NCBI GenBank assembly: GCA_002633005.1 | Contig: NMRA01000495.1 | Span: forward strand, 160,837-224,836 | Length of the DNA: 64,000 nt | Direction: 5' to 3' | DNA from: Phoronis australis | Taxonomy: Eukaryota; Phoronida; Phoronidae | Shown here: positions 36,900 to 48,759 of the stretch, one piece after another | How positions within the stretch are numbered: the first letter of the stretch is position 1 | Layout of the letters: the number at the start of each line of letters is the position of its first letter | The notes under the pieces: model-generated | Databases searched by the model: none | What the model was told of the DNA's origin: nothing | Seen by the model: only the letters and a program-made list of their open reading frames with translations | Translations under genes and position numbers: made by a program

Positions 36900-37168
36900 C
36901 TACGGGAACGACTCAAATCAGACAAAATATTCCGGATTTGGGCCGGATTCCCTATACTCTGGGCCGGAACAGTGACACGAAATGTCGCAGTGCACACTGC
37001 AGGCCTTGTCGTGGATACGGATCTATTCCAGGCACGGCACACGACATGATCGGTGGGGAAGTTGTGCAAATGTATCCCATTGCCGCTGACATTGCTGCAC
37101 CCGCACACCACGCAAAGAGGCATTTTAGCCCAGAGATCGAATAGTACAGAACGTCCGAGAAATGGCAC
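36900..37168 (-). pseudogene. THAP-domain-like fragment in an EGF-gene intron
   Basis: Minus-strand ATG at 37123: MPLCVVCGCSNVSGNGIHLH, then NFPTDHVVCRAWNRSV. This matches the start of the THAP zinc-binding DNA-binding domain (C-x4-C, H-x-FP-x-D, R-x-W). The C-x-x-H second ligand pair is not found at normal spacing after the Trp, so it is truncated, spliced out of view, or dead. THAP domains occur in P-element-like transposases. Confidence 0.45.
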
Positions 37169-37440
37169 TCAGCTGTTACGCAGTGTGGCTCCCCAGTAAA
37201 TTCGTGGCCACGATGATGTCATATGAACCACTTTACGCTGATTGGTTGAGATTTTTTCTGGGGCGCTCGAAGGGGCTACGAATTATGAGCGGTGTAATTT
37301 GCGTTGCAATTAATTACTTTCCGTGGTACGTAAGAAGCAAAAACAATATTTTTTACGAACACTTTATACATGGATTTCTGGTGCCAAAAAGGTGTTTTAG
37401 CCGCTGGACGCTGTCTTTAACGGTACTGACGCTAACTTAC

Positions 37441-37524
37441 CCTCTGAACACTGTCCATAATTACTTCCAATTATGATACCATAACTTCCATTTAATTGCA
37501 TACTAGGTAAAGTTGGACACTTAC
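37441..37524 (-). CDS. Possible 28-codon alternative extension of EGF exon 9
   Basis: Open frame between two GTAAGT donors with the same upstream context (TGTTC-GA-G before GTAAGT), both in phase 1. It would insert residues from GKCPTLPSM to GQCSE, with two extra Cys. Either isoform rebuilds a valid Cys1-x-x-x-x-P-C2 start (CSDGDPC or CSEGDPC) with exon 10. Use in mRNA is inferred only. Confidence 0.35.
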
Positions 37525-37674
37525 CATCGGAACAATATTGAACACGTTCACAGTTCTTCCCGGCTCTGGTGGCAGCACAAACACACTGGTAATGCGCGAT
37601 CCCATCGACACATGTTCCCCCAGCCTGGCATGGGTCTGATGCACACTCGTTGATATTCTGTTCACAATTGGGAC
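37525..37674 (-). CDS. EGF gene exon 9: EGF 5 (calcium-binding type) and start of EGF 6
   Basis: Encodes PNC, then NINECASDPCQAGGTCVDG and the rest of EGF 5, then YCSDG of EGF 6. Phase 1-1, acceptor CAACAG, donor GATG|GTAAGT. A second in-frame GTAAGT donor 84 bp further on (exon end 37441) would add 28 residues without changing phase. Confidence 0.92.
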
Positions 37675-39160
37675 CTGTTGTCAAACAACATAGCATAAGG
37701 ATACTCATAAAGCTTTGTTCAAGCTGGTCAATGCCGCATGAGAAAATTCAATTTCGGCTTGAAATCCTGCATCCCAAATTTTAGGGACTTCCCAAACTAA
37801 AGACTGATGTATTACAAATGAAAAGCGCACCACAAAATGAATGACACATGCCACAGTACAACTAAGTCCTAACATGTTCGTTTTCATGGCAGTAACACGA
37901 CTGATAATATTACAACACAACTGCAATGCACCACTGGACAAAAGACAAATAGATTTCACACAAGGTTCCTGAAACAGTCAGCCACTGAGCACCTGCTGCA
38001 CGTGAATAACCTTTCAACATAAAGCATACGACAATTCTATCACCAAAATTTCAAAACGCACGACCCCTCAAAGTGCTCCACCCTATTCCAAACAAAACCC
38101 ACAAGTGGGACAAAAGAATAAAAAGTGACACAAAAAACTACAAAAATAATTTGAGGTATCACTCATGGCCACATAACACACACCTCACAAATTTTCACAC
38201 TGAAACGCCTATGCCAATCCTTCACTTATTGCGTGCTAAAATGTTTGCCAAGGCTGAGTACCTTTTGCAAACAACTTGAAATCAAGCAAGTATTGTTTTC
38301 AAACATCTAGACACTACAATCCATGCTTGTAATAGACTGATGTTCTTAACTTTTGTGGAGAAATTCAACAAAAAATAGAATTTCAGTTTGGTGGCTATAC
38401 TGTGTTCTGAACACAAAATGAATTATGTAACCATACCATTCGTCCAACCCCATAATTACAGAGTATTACAACTTATATTTCCTACAAAGAGCTCAATGTG
38501 TTACGATACTTACTGGATAGGGTTGAGTAATTTACAGGGGATCATTTTCGACACAAAACTCGTTCTTAAAAACATTTAGGCATTTTAAACCTACTTCACA
38601 TTCACATCGTCGCTATATGTTGTGTTTCTAACTAATTTGACCAAGCAATCACAGAGACAATGAATTAGCTTGCCAAGTTCCACTTTAAAAATATTATCTA
38701 AAAATTGTGTATAAAAATGAATGTTCTATTTGAGTATTGCACATGATGCAGCTGACATAAATTCAATGGTCCTGTCAGTAACCTAAATCGGCCTTCGTTT
38801 AACTTTGACTCCTGCACGTGATGTGGCAACTCTTGGGTCTGAACTGATAGCACTACAAATCATGGCTTTCCACAACAAATACTAGTTTTGTCCAATTGAA
38901 GAATCTCTATGAAAATCAATGAAAACAAAGTAGCAAGGTAGACAGAACTTAACGCCTCATGCAACTTTTTCCTATAATTTTCCTAACATGTTTTCCCATA
39001 GCACCACACAGCATTCCTTAATTGCTAGTCCGAATCATAGGTTACCTTGGAAACTGTTTCACAGGTCATTATGTGCAATTATGTGACAGAAATATCTGTA
39101 CCAGCCACCAATTCGTGAATCAAATTTCCGTTTTGAGCACACACGTCATACATATGTCTC
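37675..39160. other. EGF-gene intron 8, left part
   Basis: No gene, repeat or RNA recognised. The nested gene begins at its right end. Confidence 0.6.
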
Positions 39161-39168
39161 TATAAAAG
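39161..39168 (+). promoter_or_regulatory. TATA box of the nested CaaX gene
   Basis: TATAAAAG at 39161-39168 lies about 30 bp before the proposed start of a non-coding exon that ends in a good donor at 39264. It is on the strand opposite to the host EGF gene. Confidence 0.5.
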
Positions 39169-39189
39169 CGGCGTCAAAGAAACAGAACA

Positions 39190-39264
39190 TGTTAAAAATT
39201 TGTTGACGGCAGATTAACAAACAAGTCAGACTCTACCGTTGGGACCACCCACTAAAGTTCTAAG
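39190..39264 (+). other. Proposed 5' UTR exon of the nested gene
   Basis: About 75 bp between the TATA-based start and the donor CTAAG|GTAATG. It contains no long ORF. It would join an acceptor just before the ORF at 40178 (TTCTAG ending 40133, CACAG ending 40150, or CCACAG ending 40160). The start position is inferred from the TATA spacing. Confidence 0.4.
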
Positions 39265-39480
39265 GTAATGATTATTTTTTATTATTAAAAGCATAGACGT
39301 ACACATCACCTGTACGTATCTTCAGCATTGAGATCACGGGTTAAGTTCTTGTTTCTATCTAACCTCCCAATTTTTTATTAATTTTTGTCTTCACTTTCTT
39401 TTGGTTAATATGTAATTTGTTAGTAATGAAAACATGGTAAAGTACACTTCACCTTGTGCCATGTGATTCCATAATCTGAC

Positions 39481-39645
39481 ATACCGTAATCGTTCGGGTT
39501 AACGCCCATGCTCAGTTAACCGCACATCCCCGACTTTAAGTGGATTTTCGATTTAACCGCCCACTGCTCGGTTAACCACCCTCCCCCGATTTTTTGAAGT
39601 CGCCAATTTAACCGCCCAGGGCGTTAACCCGAACGATTACGGTAT
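39481..39645. mobile_element. 165-bp MITE with 27-bp perfect terminal inverted repeats
   Basis: The left arm 39481-39507 (ATACCGTAATCGTTCGGGTT...) is a perfect inverted copy of 39619-39645. Outermost bases fit a TA target duplication followed by CCGTAATCG, as in Tc1/mariner MITEs. The interior repeats GGTTAACC and TTTAACCGCCCA motifs. It lies in the proposed intron of the nested CaaX gene. Confidence 0.85.
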
Positions 39646-40177
39646 ATTCAACAATTTTTTGTTGAAACAACATTCTGTAAATGGGTGGACGAGAAGCCCA
39701 AAATCAAGACTTTTCTGTAAATACTTGGCAATTTCCTAGCATGAAGAGGCAGAAATACTCCAGCAACCCAACTGACCCATTGATCTTTATACGGGTAGCG
39801 CGGGATGTCAAACCCACAAAGGATTGTGGGAAACCGATCTACCGAAGCGCATTTCCAGTATTTGAAGATACCCGATCAGTAGAGCTCACTTTACCGGTAG
39901 CATTTCTAGCAGACAGAACTGTGTCACAGATACATTAAAGAAATGAGTTAAGGAACCGTTCACAATTACCACAATTTTCAGGTGAAATAGTTTACTTGAT
40001 GAGCGCCACTAAACCAGCAAACTCCACAATGTTGCTGTAGATGGCATTCATACACCAGCAATTTCCTTGCTTTAGTTAGTTTAATGCCTTTGTGACCTTG
40101 TAGCCAGTAACTGTACTCATTTTGTACTTCTAGAGCGTGAACAAACACAGAGATTGCCACAGCAGAAGAGAATAAGT

Positions 40178-40765
40178 ATGTCTACAGACAACGTATCAGT
40201 GCTTAACTTTAGAACAGAGAGCAAGATGACCAGTCCAGTCATGAGCCCAGTGAGCTTCGATTACAGTAATTTTGTAGCTATTGCAGATGACAGGTTATGG
40301 GACGAATCAGCACAGAGTATTGGTTTTGTGAGAGACGAAACACCGTATCCCAAAGAGCGGAAAACCAGCAATGAGACTGGCATTGTTCTATCACGAGAGC
40401 GGAAAATAAGTGACATTAGTGGGCTAGCGATTGCCGAAGCAGTGAAAAACACCCAAGCAGATCATGTGCGAAAAGCGTGGGAAGACATTTTCCCAGTGAC
40501 TGACGCGAAAAGGGGAAAAGTACAGCGCATGAGTGTCATCTGCACATCTCACAATGGCAACCGACACCAGACAGCTGATTACATGAGGGAGACAAAGCCA
40601 GGTGTTAAAGTGCACGTGTCAAATAGGACTAAAATAAGCATGGCGTCAAGGGACAAGGGGGAACGATCGAAGACAGTGACATTCTCACAGAACTTGACAA
40701 CAGCGTACAGCTACCCATTCCAGCAAGACAGTCAGAAGCGGACAAAGATGTGCTGTATTCTTTGA
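40178..40765 (+). CDS. Nested uncharacterised 195-aa protein with C-terminal CaaX box
   Basis: An ATG-started ORF (MSTDNVSVLNF...) in an intron of, and antisense to, the EGF gene. I do not recognise the family. It is hydrophilic and shows no signal peptide or membrane span. It carries several basic-residue-then-Ser/Thr sites of PKA or basophilic-kinase type (KERKTS, RERKIS, NRTKIS, and KRIS just before the ATG). It ends KRTKMCCIL. CCIL fits a CaaX box with Leu at X (geranylgeranyl preference), preceded by basic residues and a second Cys that could be palmitoylated, which suggests membrane anchoring of a signalling or adaptor protein. The frame is open upstream to a stop at 40082, so a coding upstream exon is possible. 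Confidence 0.6.
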   Translation: MSTDNVSVLNFRTESKMTSPVMSPVSFDYSNFVAIADDRLWDESAQSIGFVRDETPYPKERKTSNETGIVLSRERKISDISGLAIAEAVKNTQADHVRKAWEDIFPVTDAKRGKVQRMSVICTSHNGNRHQTADYMRETKPGVKVHVSNRTKISMASRDKGERSKTVTFSQNLTTAYSYPFQQDSQKRTKMCCIL

Positions 40766-40946
40766 TATCTGACTCAGAACATTATTGTGCAAAACAGTGG
40801 GAAAACATGACTGTTTAAACTAGAACACAGTATGGTTGAACAGTGAAATTTGTTGGCAAATAGACATTTTTGATAAACTGTTACTAGCCAGTGCAGCAAT
40901 TAGCCACCAACATATGGTGAAATTCTGAGCGTAGTAGCCCTGGAAA

Positions 40947-40952
40947 AATAAA
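40947..40952 (+). terminator. AATAAA polyadenylation signal of the nested gene
   Basis: AATAAA lies about 180 bp after the stop codon of the 195-aa ORF, a normal 3' UTR distance. No other AATAAA lies between the stop and this site. Confidence 0.45.
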
Positions 40953-40984
40953 GAATTGAAAAACAGGAAGTTACACACTCTTCT

Positions 40985-41640
40985 GAACCAACTGTTGTGT
41001 TTATACAATGCAATGTTCTCTGTGGGGGGCAGTCTTGGAGATTCCACCATCTCGGTTCTAACTCTTGCCACAACTTTCACAAAAATACACTTGATAAATT
41101 TCACAAAGATCTAGCAGAGGGTTTGGGACATACAGCCACAGATGCAAAAAACAAACTGTCACTAGGGGACGCCACAGTAGTCCGACCCATCCAAAAATAA
41201 CTGTTAACTATGCTATTCATAATAGGAACACATGTGCCACTTTTTCACAATGATTCTCTTAGTTATTTGGCCAAGAGAAAGTCAGACTCGAAAACAGTGA
41301 AAATGGTAAATAGGTGGGTAAAATACTTCAAATCCATAAAAATGGAAGGTAACGTTGTCTCTCAGCCAGATAACTATTTGAAAATCCATTAAGGAACTCC
41401 GAAGACACAGTGGCAAAAAATAAACATGCCACTAGAGGGCACAGCCATAATTCGATCTGTCCCAAAATTTGCCCATGCCTACCCATCTATGATAAGAACA
41501 GACTTGCGCACTTCCTGTACATCTATCAAGAGCCTTTGGAGACACAGCAGCATACACTGGATGCCAGACAAGACTCCAGACGGACAGGGATGACGCCATA
41601 ATACACTCACATATCAATATATGGGCACATAAACTCCATG
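40985..41640 (+). mobile_element. Tandem-core dispersed element, copy 2
   Basis: Units at about 41157, 41306 and 41429 (CACTAGGGGACGCCACAGTAG and variants), same orientation. The 3' end GACGGACAGGGATGACGCCA, then ATATGGGCACATAAA, matches the other copies. Confidence 0.75.
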
Positions 41641-42081
41641 TTCTTATTGTTAACACGGTCAATCCTAAAACATTTGGAGAAAGTTTGAAAACTCCTTACA
41701 AAGTGTACTATAAACAGTTGAGACAAATGCTTTATGTGTCTGAGTTGCACAACGACATCGGGGAAAGACCGTCGACTTCAAAACACAAAATCCAGTTTTG
41801 TCATTCCAGGCAGGAACACATGGGGCACTAGCAGGTGAAAGTACCAGCTTTGTGCAAAACCTTCGGAACAGAATTTAGTATCTTTTTAACTGACCAACAG
41901 ACCAAACACAAGTCATCTCTAAGTTGACCAATGTCATAACTGTGTTGAGACTGCCGCCCATACATGGAAACAAGAGACCACACCCATCCCCACTACTAGA
42001 CCTTTGACTTCAATTTACCCAAAATAAGAACAAGGTCAAAGGTTTGCCTATCAACCCGCTTATTTGAAACACTAATTATAC

Positions 42082-42241
42082 CTTGATATCCCGGCTGGCA
42101 TGCACACTGATAGCCATTCACGATATCGACGCATGACCCACCATTTTGGCAGGGGAAGCTGACGCAGTCATCTAGTTGAACTTCACACTGTCTACCAGCG
42201 AAACCCCGTTGGCAACTGCAGCGGAAACTTCCATCCTCAAT
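42082..42241 (-). CDS. EGF gene exon 8: end of EGF 3 and EGF 4
   Basis: Completes EGF 3 (IEDGSFRCSCQRGFAGRQC) and encodes most of EGF 4 (LDDCVSFPCQNGGSCVDI ... CQPGYQG). The DD before Cys1 and the later aromatic suggest calcium binding. Acceptor TTGTAG, donor CAAG|GTATAA, phases 0 to 1. Confidence 0.92.
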
Positions 42242-43365
42242 CTACAACAACGGATTATTCTGTAGCAATGTCAACGAAATCAACAAGACACCTCGTGCTC
42301 TTGCTGATACATCCAACAGTCTCACAGCACTCAACATGAAATTTGAATATTCTAATCAACAGAAAAGGTTATTTGTAAAAGTGTCGCCATTTGAGGAAAA
42401 CCCTTCCAACTGGACGTGTTAAAGGATGGGAAATATCTACCTAAATTTTTAATGATCAATGAAAATGAATAGATTTCAGGGGGTCTCTGGTTTGATCCCT
42501 GGTCAGGGTATAAATCTTTTCGGAAGCTGTCTTGATGGACTTATCAAAGGCCTTTGACATCATTTAACCATCTCCACAGTAATGTACTCCTTAACAAGAA
42601 CACAATGTGAATTTACAGAAGCGTGCTTTAGTATCTGATTTTGAAGGAAAAGAAGCATGGTAATTTTATGGGAAACGGTAAAATCTCACCAATTAAGGTT
42701 ACACGTACCACTATTTCACAAAAAAAACATTAAAAACATTGGCGCTGACTATGGAAAATCCCAGACACACTTTCTCTATGAATTTTTGCAGAAGTTTTAA
42801 TACAGAAAACTTGGAGAATGCTGGTGAAAGGATTTTTCCCAATCAATGTACCTTAGTTTTAAAAACAACACTTTTGCCAAAAAGGCATGATCACGTAACC
42901 ACAAAAATGGTACAGTGTTGTGGATGACATGATTAGATTTTTCTCTGTCAATTCCTAGTTTCAGAAAATGTATTACTTTGTGAATTGACGCGTCAGTTAC
43001 TTACTAATAATAAATATTTCAAGAAGGCAAAATTTTAATTAGAGATACGCATAACCTTAAGGCCACAATATGGCCGACAGGTGAACTAACACAGAATGAA
43101 GGCTCCTATCAGTCTTAAGTTGTATACCATGATACATACCATCAGACAGTGTTTTGAAAAAGTGAAGGCATTCACAACTACAAGTTAGAAGCTTTTGAAA
43201 TCAAAAAAAACGCTAATTTTGACAATTATTTTAGTCCAAAAATGGTGAAACGTTACCATTTCCATCCCAGAATGCAACACCAGAAAAACGTTCCGATGAG
43301 TGCAATCGGTGGCCTTTTTAGCAAACAGCTACATGTAGTTACTGTATTGATAGGAAATTACTTAC

Positions 43366-43442
43366 ATAACAGTTACCGGAGTTCTGACACGGCAGCAACG
43401 AACATGGATTTGTTAGCTGACTACAGGTTGAGCCACTGTAAC
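43366..43442 (-). CDS. EGF gene exon 7: end of EGF 2 and first half of EGF 3
   Basis: A 77-bp exon. The frame requires acceptor TTCTTAG before GTTACAG; the nearer AG inside GTTACAG would shift the frame. It completes EGF 2 (GYSGSTC) and starts EGF 3 (NPCSLLPCQNSGNCY). The GTAAGT donor leaves phase 0, so this EGF is split between Cys3 and Cys4. Confidence 0.85.
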
Positions 43443-44259
43443 CTAAGAAATGGATATAAAGTGGTCTGTTTAGTTAAACAAAATAAACAGCAATAAGTGT
43501 GACTAAAACACATAGAATGCTAAACTACAAGTGTTATGGGTGAACGCCACTAACTTAGGCAACTGCGTGTCAAATAAATAATTTTGCGTGGCTGAAGTTT
43601 AATATACTTATGCCACGTATTAAAACTTTTAAAAAGATTTAATCCAAGTTGTTTCACTAACTCCCATGCAAATAAAGCTAGTCACGTGACCGTACAATAA
43701 TTGTTACACAGACACCTGACAAAGTTATTGCGTGGGCATATCGAAACGTGTCGTATCAAGTTTATTTTGATGTTTTATGGGCACAAATATCAGGGATCAC
43801 GTACTGGAGTTTTCAGTTATTCCAGCAAGGAAACCAACCATACTGTATTCGACAAAAAAAGCTTTAAACTGGTAATGAACCCGCGTTCTGTCAAAGAGGC
43901 GAAACTTTGATTTCGACTACTCACCACTATAAAATTGGTCTCCACTTCTTGTTCTTTACTCAATTGAGAAGTGAGTTCAGGGTTTGCATGGAAATGACTG
44001 TCAGTCATTTCTCGATACCCTGCTCGACGCAAAAAACGACACGCCGTGAAAAGCTAAATTCAGTTGAGGCTTTTGCAGCCCTGAAATCACCTCCAGTTTA
44101 ACTAAGGATCAGTATGCAGTCTAAATCAAAGACCTTCGGGTGGTTTTTGTGATGGAAGGCGGGTTCATAGCAGCTTTATTAACACTTCCCTCAAAAATGT
44201 GCTGGCTTAACCGGCCAAATGTATCAAATAGAAATTAAATTCTGTCAAGTCTGTGTGGA

Positions 44260-44724
44260 CAATAAGTTAAGGTTGCGTGCGACCTTGTCTGGGTATAGAG
44301 CCCAGTAAGTACAATATCATAGATTTTAAATCAGTAAAAGAGATTCTGTAGAGGTTGGTTTTTGGCATTATACTAGTCTGCTACTAATGCAGTCATGTAT
44401 GTAATGTCTTTTTAGTAAAATTTAACACAAAAATTTCATAGTTAGCAAAAACAACAGTACCAATAACATAACTTTTGTTTGACACGAAATCTCAAAAATG
44501 CTGCTAAAATTTTCTAACCTATCATTTTGTGTTCGTTTTATGCACCTTTTGAATTTTTCCTGTTTTTGATAGCCCTTCATGCAAAACTGTAACATTTTAA
44601 AAACAATTTGTCTTGAAGAAGAGAGTATAAAGCATGATGATGTCTGAAAGTTCCACACGAGTCCATACTGCCATGTCTGAGAGAAGCTGTTCTGAAATTT
44701 GAAGGTCCTAAATAACATCAATAC
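44260..44724 (+). repeat. Dispersed repeat E, second copy, abutting exon 6
   Basis: Diverged copy of 47110-47735, ending GGTCCTAAATAACATCAATAC. The last bases form the donor region of exon 6 on the other strand. Confidence 0.4.
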
Positions 44725-44851
44725 CTGGCTTGCAGCTACAATGATAGCCAGACCGAAGAGCTGTACAGACGCCGTTCAGACAAGGTGAGGGGTCGCAAAC
44801 TCTGGGATTAATTGGTGGTAGACTTGTTGTAGTCACGGCAACAGAAATCAA
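44725..44851 (-). CDS. EGF gene exon 6: end of Thr-rich linker and start of EGF 2
   Basis: Opens in phase 0 with the last Thr-rich residues (ISVAVTTTSLPPINPR) and then starts EGF 2 (VCDPSPCLNGVCT ... YHCSCKPG). Acceptor CTTTTAG, donor CCAG|GTATTG, leaving phase 1. Confidence 0.87.
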
Positions 44852-45527
44852 CTAAAAGTAGCAAATTCACCAATATGAACATTTAGGACACAAGGGCTGC
44901 AACAAAAAACAAAACAGTGCAGGTTTCAGGCTAGGCTGTGAAAGTATAACAAATGCCATAAAGTTCGTAATTTCAAACACGTACATTGGCTGATGTGAAT
45001 TTCCATAAATGAAATTGCAGGATTTTTTGGTAAAATGTGACAATATAAATAAAAAAGTCTAGATGCCATTTTGTAAAGAAAAACAATAACAGTTAACCGA
45101 CATTACCAAAATCAAAAGTTATTATTTATTACAAAGATTTACCACGAAAATCTATAGAAGACATCTTAAAAAATTTTCATAATTGGTGCTTAAATAATGC
45201 ATTTAAGAGAATTTATGATAAGAGAAGTCAATTATGTACATTGAACGATTTGCAAAAAAACATGAAGGTTGACAACTATCTAATAAATAAATGTAATTTT
45301 TCTTTTGCTTGCCAATCTTCAAAAGATTTTATAAATTTCACACTTTCTTGTTCTCAGATACCTTTTTGAACATGTATAATGCCATGGCCTGTTTGTAAGC
45401 ACTAACAATGTATTGGAATGGCTGCAACATTTTTGCAAAATAGTTACAAGTGTCACCCAACTTTAACAATGTCTTTACTGCACTACATTAGGCTGAACCA
45501 CAATTATGGCAATTACTAATTAATTAT

Positions 45528-45805
45528 AATAAGCGCATTAAGCAGGTATTATGCAATTAACTTAGCACAAATAGGACATTTTACTGCAATCAGTTATAAG
45601 TACATTAGGCAGATATATATACTGTCTTAGTCTGGTATGTACTTAAGGTAGCGCAAATAGTCAACTTTGCAGCAGTCACTAATAAGCGCATTAGGCAGGT
45701 ATTATGTACTTTAAGTAGCGCAAATAGTCAACTTCGCAGCAGTCACTAATAAATGCATTAGGCACGTATATACGTACTTAAAGTAGTGCAAATAGTACAT
45801 TTTGC
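45528..45805. repeat. About 65-bp degenerate tandem repeat, 4 copies
   Basis: Units carry ATTAGGCAGGTATTATGTAC, AAGTAGCGCAAATAGTCAAC and GCAGCAGTCACTAATAA. The first two are the most diverged. It lies in the EGF-gene intron between exons 6 and 5. Confidence 0.85.
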
Positions 45806-47109
45806 ATTACAAAGAAGTTCTGTAAGTACATGCTTCCAATTTGTAGCTACTCACCCACTTCCAACAAGTTTGGATTTTCATTGCTTCTCATAGCATTACG
45901 TTTTTGTACGCAGATATGAAAGTTGGTTGGGATGACTTCAATTGATAGAAATTACATGGCAAATCTTTATCGGCCATATTAAGACCTCTTGAAATTCAAA
46001 CTTTAAGCTGTTTTTGCACTAGAAGTAGTCCAGACTAATCTGTGGTTCGAGCATAACTTCGATTAGCAATTACGACAACCAACCGAGGGGTAAAGTGCCA
46101 CCTTTCCCTGTTGACATAATTTTGAAAGCTGCGCATTAAAAGGATTCATTTTTTGTCCAAGCAACATAACTGTGATCAAGACCTTTGTCTGATTTATTCT
46201 TTGGGAATAACTTTGAATGAGACAGCCCTAACTGCCCTTCATGTTTGCTGCAAACATGACTGAAGACACGTAACGATCCTGTTCATCGACCATATCAGAC
46301 ATTGTCCACAAAATTTCTACGAACTTTGTGAGAGCATGTTTCAATCTCTGTCAGTCCTTATTTGTCAAACATATTTTGCTTGTTTATTCCTTTATAACAA
46401 GGAGGTGCACCAGAGAGTATTTACGAGCTAGAGCAGATGGATTTTAAACAGCAGCCATCTACTGACAGGAACACAAAATTAAATGTAAATTCGCTTTACA
46501 TCAAACTTTTATACAACACTTGTTAGCAAGCAAAACAAAAACGGAGGTTAAGACCACAGCAGGTGATTTTACCAACCTCTTCATAAAAGTTAATAACATC
46601 TATTAATTTAAGAAAGAAGTCAAAACTTTTTGCGCTCAAAGTTTTTGAGGAATTCTTTCGGCTATTTTTTACATGTCAAAGACAACAGCTGTTCCAAATC
46701 ACACCCAGAGGCAGGTTACCAAGCAATTTACAACAAGCGTGAAAATAATACAGTCTAAACCTTTCGCATGACTGTGGTTAATATAAGCGGAATTTATAGT
46801 CTGCTCACTAATCTTTTTTTTTTCACTGTTCTAACTTCTGCACCGTCCTAAATGTAGTTCAATTTCAATATACCTTTTGCGTTAGGACTAAAATTCTTGT
46901 GATCGTAAAACAAAGTCCACAGGTATAACTCATTACTGTGGACCAGTATGAGATCCTAGCTCTGTAGTGAGAAAGGCAATACAGTTTTGAACATCCATTT
47001 CTCTTTAGTGAGCGATCGATTCGCATCAAGTTTTGCTATGGTGGAGGGTACCATGTTTCAGATTTTTCACTTTGCGTTGAACAACGGAGATAACGTACGA
47101 AAACAAAGA

Positions 47110-47735
47110 AAACTTTTGCGATGAGGTTTTAAGGCTACGTAGGACCAAGTTTGTGTACTTACGAAAACAATAAAAAACTAATGAATTTTAACTTCGTAAT
47201 AAAAGTACATGCTTTCTGAAAGTAGAAGAGATGTAGAATTTGATTTTAGACTTTTTACTTACGCCATTGATTGGGTCAGGTGACCACGTCTTTTCAGTGA
47301 AATTTAACAAAAAAGAAACATAAGATACGTTGATAGACAAGCAACATTTATCACAAACACGTCTCGACTAAATTTCATTTCACATAAATAGTCGAGATCA
47401 GTTTGTTAGTTTTCTAAATTTTCGTTTCATTTTCGTGTTATGCAACTCTGACTTTTCATGAAAATCATAATAAATTATTTATAATAAAGTCCTATTTTGT
47501 GACAGTCCCCTATGCAAACATGGAACATTTTAATATCAATAATCCCTAAAAGCATTTTACAGAAGAGTACATATACCAGTATTAATACAAAATATTCAAA
47601 AATGAAAAAGAGCTACACAGCCATGTATTATCTGAAAGGTTTGGGTGAATTTTGGAAAACCATTTCTCAGATCGGATGTTCAAAAGTTCGCCAAATTTCG
47701 AATTTTTATGCGGTCCTAAATAACAAGTGACTTCC
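47110..47735 (+). repeat. Dispersed repeat E (pair with 44260-44725)
   Basis: Shares the start TTAAGGCTACGTAGGACC (compare TTAAGGTTGCGTGCGACC near 44266), the middle GTGAAATTTAACA and the end GGTCCTAAATAACA with 44260-44725, where the end abuts the exon 6 donor. GTAGGACC near the start and GGTCCTAA at the end may be short inverted termini. Confidence 0.4.
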
Positions 47736-48759
47736 ATGGCTTAATCCTCAGTCTGTTGCTCGAGAGTAAAACAAGAACATCAAGTTTATTTACGCACTCG
47801 CCAACAATTCATTTAAAAATTCACGTTCAAAGAAAAATGCGATTATTATCGTGAAAATGGTGGTCACATGATTATAAATGATAGGGTGATGTTTTACGCC
47901 ACAAATTCACTCTGGGTCACAAAGGAAGTATTCAGAAAAAGTTGTTTTCCTGAAATGTGAAAGGACTTCACAAGTAAACAGTTAACCTTACTAACCGGCT
48001 GGCAGGCTCTACAGGAAGTGTCAATGTGAGGTTGACACAAACAATAGCAGAACAATAAAAAGACCACGCACTCAGACCTGCCAGACAACTAAACGACAGC
48101 TTATTTGTCTCTAGAGTAGGAGTATGGTGGCTAACAAATAGTTCTGAACACGTTGTCAAGAAAAATTGCCACCCAGGGTTCTTCTCAGGGAAAAAATCAC
48201 AACATGGCTCAAATTGCACATCGCTTTGCGCTTTTGCATTTTAATCTTCCTATCTGCCTATTTACAGATTAAAACTAACAGTAACACTGTTTCCTGAGCA
48301 TGTAATCACCATTAACTGCACAACAAAAGAATAGCCACAGCAAAATCTCGCCAATTTAGGACACACAATATGGGGGACAGATCTATGAGACATTATTTTC
48401 TCATTTTTTCATAAAAGATAATGTGGCATCATATCAATGCTTTGTCATGTTCAAGTTATGTACCATCAAAAAATATTTTTTGAAAAAGGTAGTCATTCGC
48501 AACAATTTTAGGAGACCTTGTAAAACGAAACAAGAGCAATGCGCACCGTTGATAGGCACCCACCATGTGCATCGCATGTAGCGCGGAGACAATATTATTG
48601 TTGATTACTATATTAAAAAATCTCACTAAACGGAACCATGCTAATAAACTTAAAATAGCCTCTAGGGCACGCATAGCAAGTCAGAAATAATCTCCTCAAT
48701 AGGAACACACTTGCCAAGACCGTAAAAAAAACTGGCACTCGGGGCATTTTGTGAAGTGT

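Larger units (their letters stand above)
33912..37440. other. EGF-gene intron 9
   Basis: Non-coding apart from the THAP-like fragment and one doubtful plus-strand frame. A short sequence (CCATTTAATTTAGTGCAAAA) at 36206 recurs at 36592. Confidence 0.55.
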
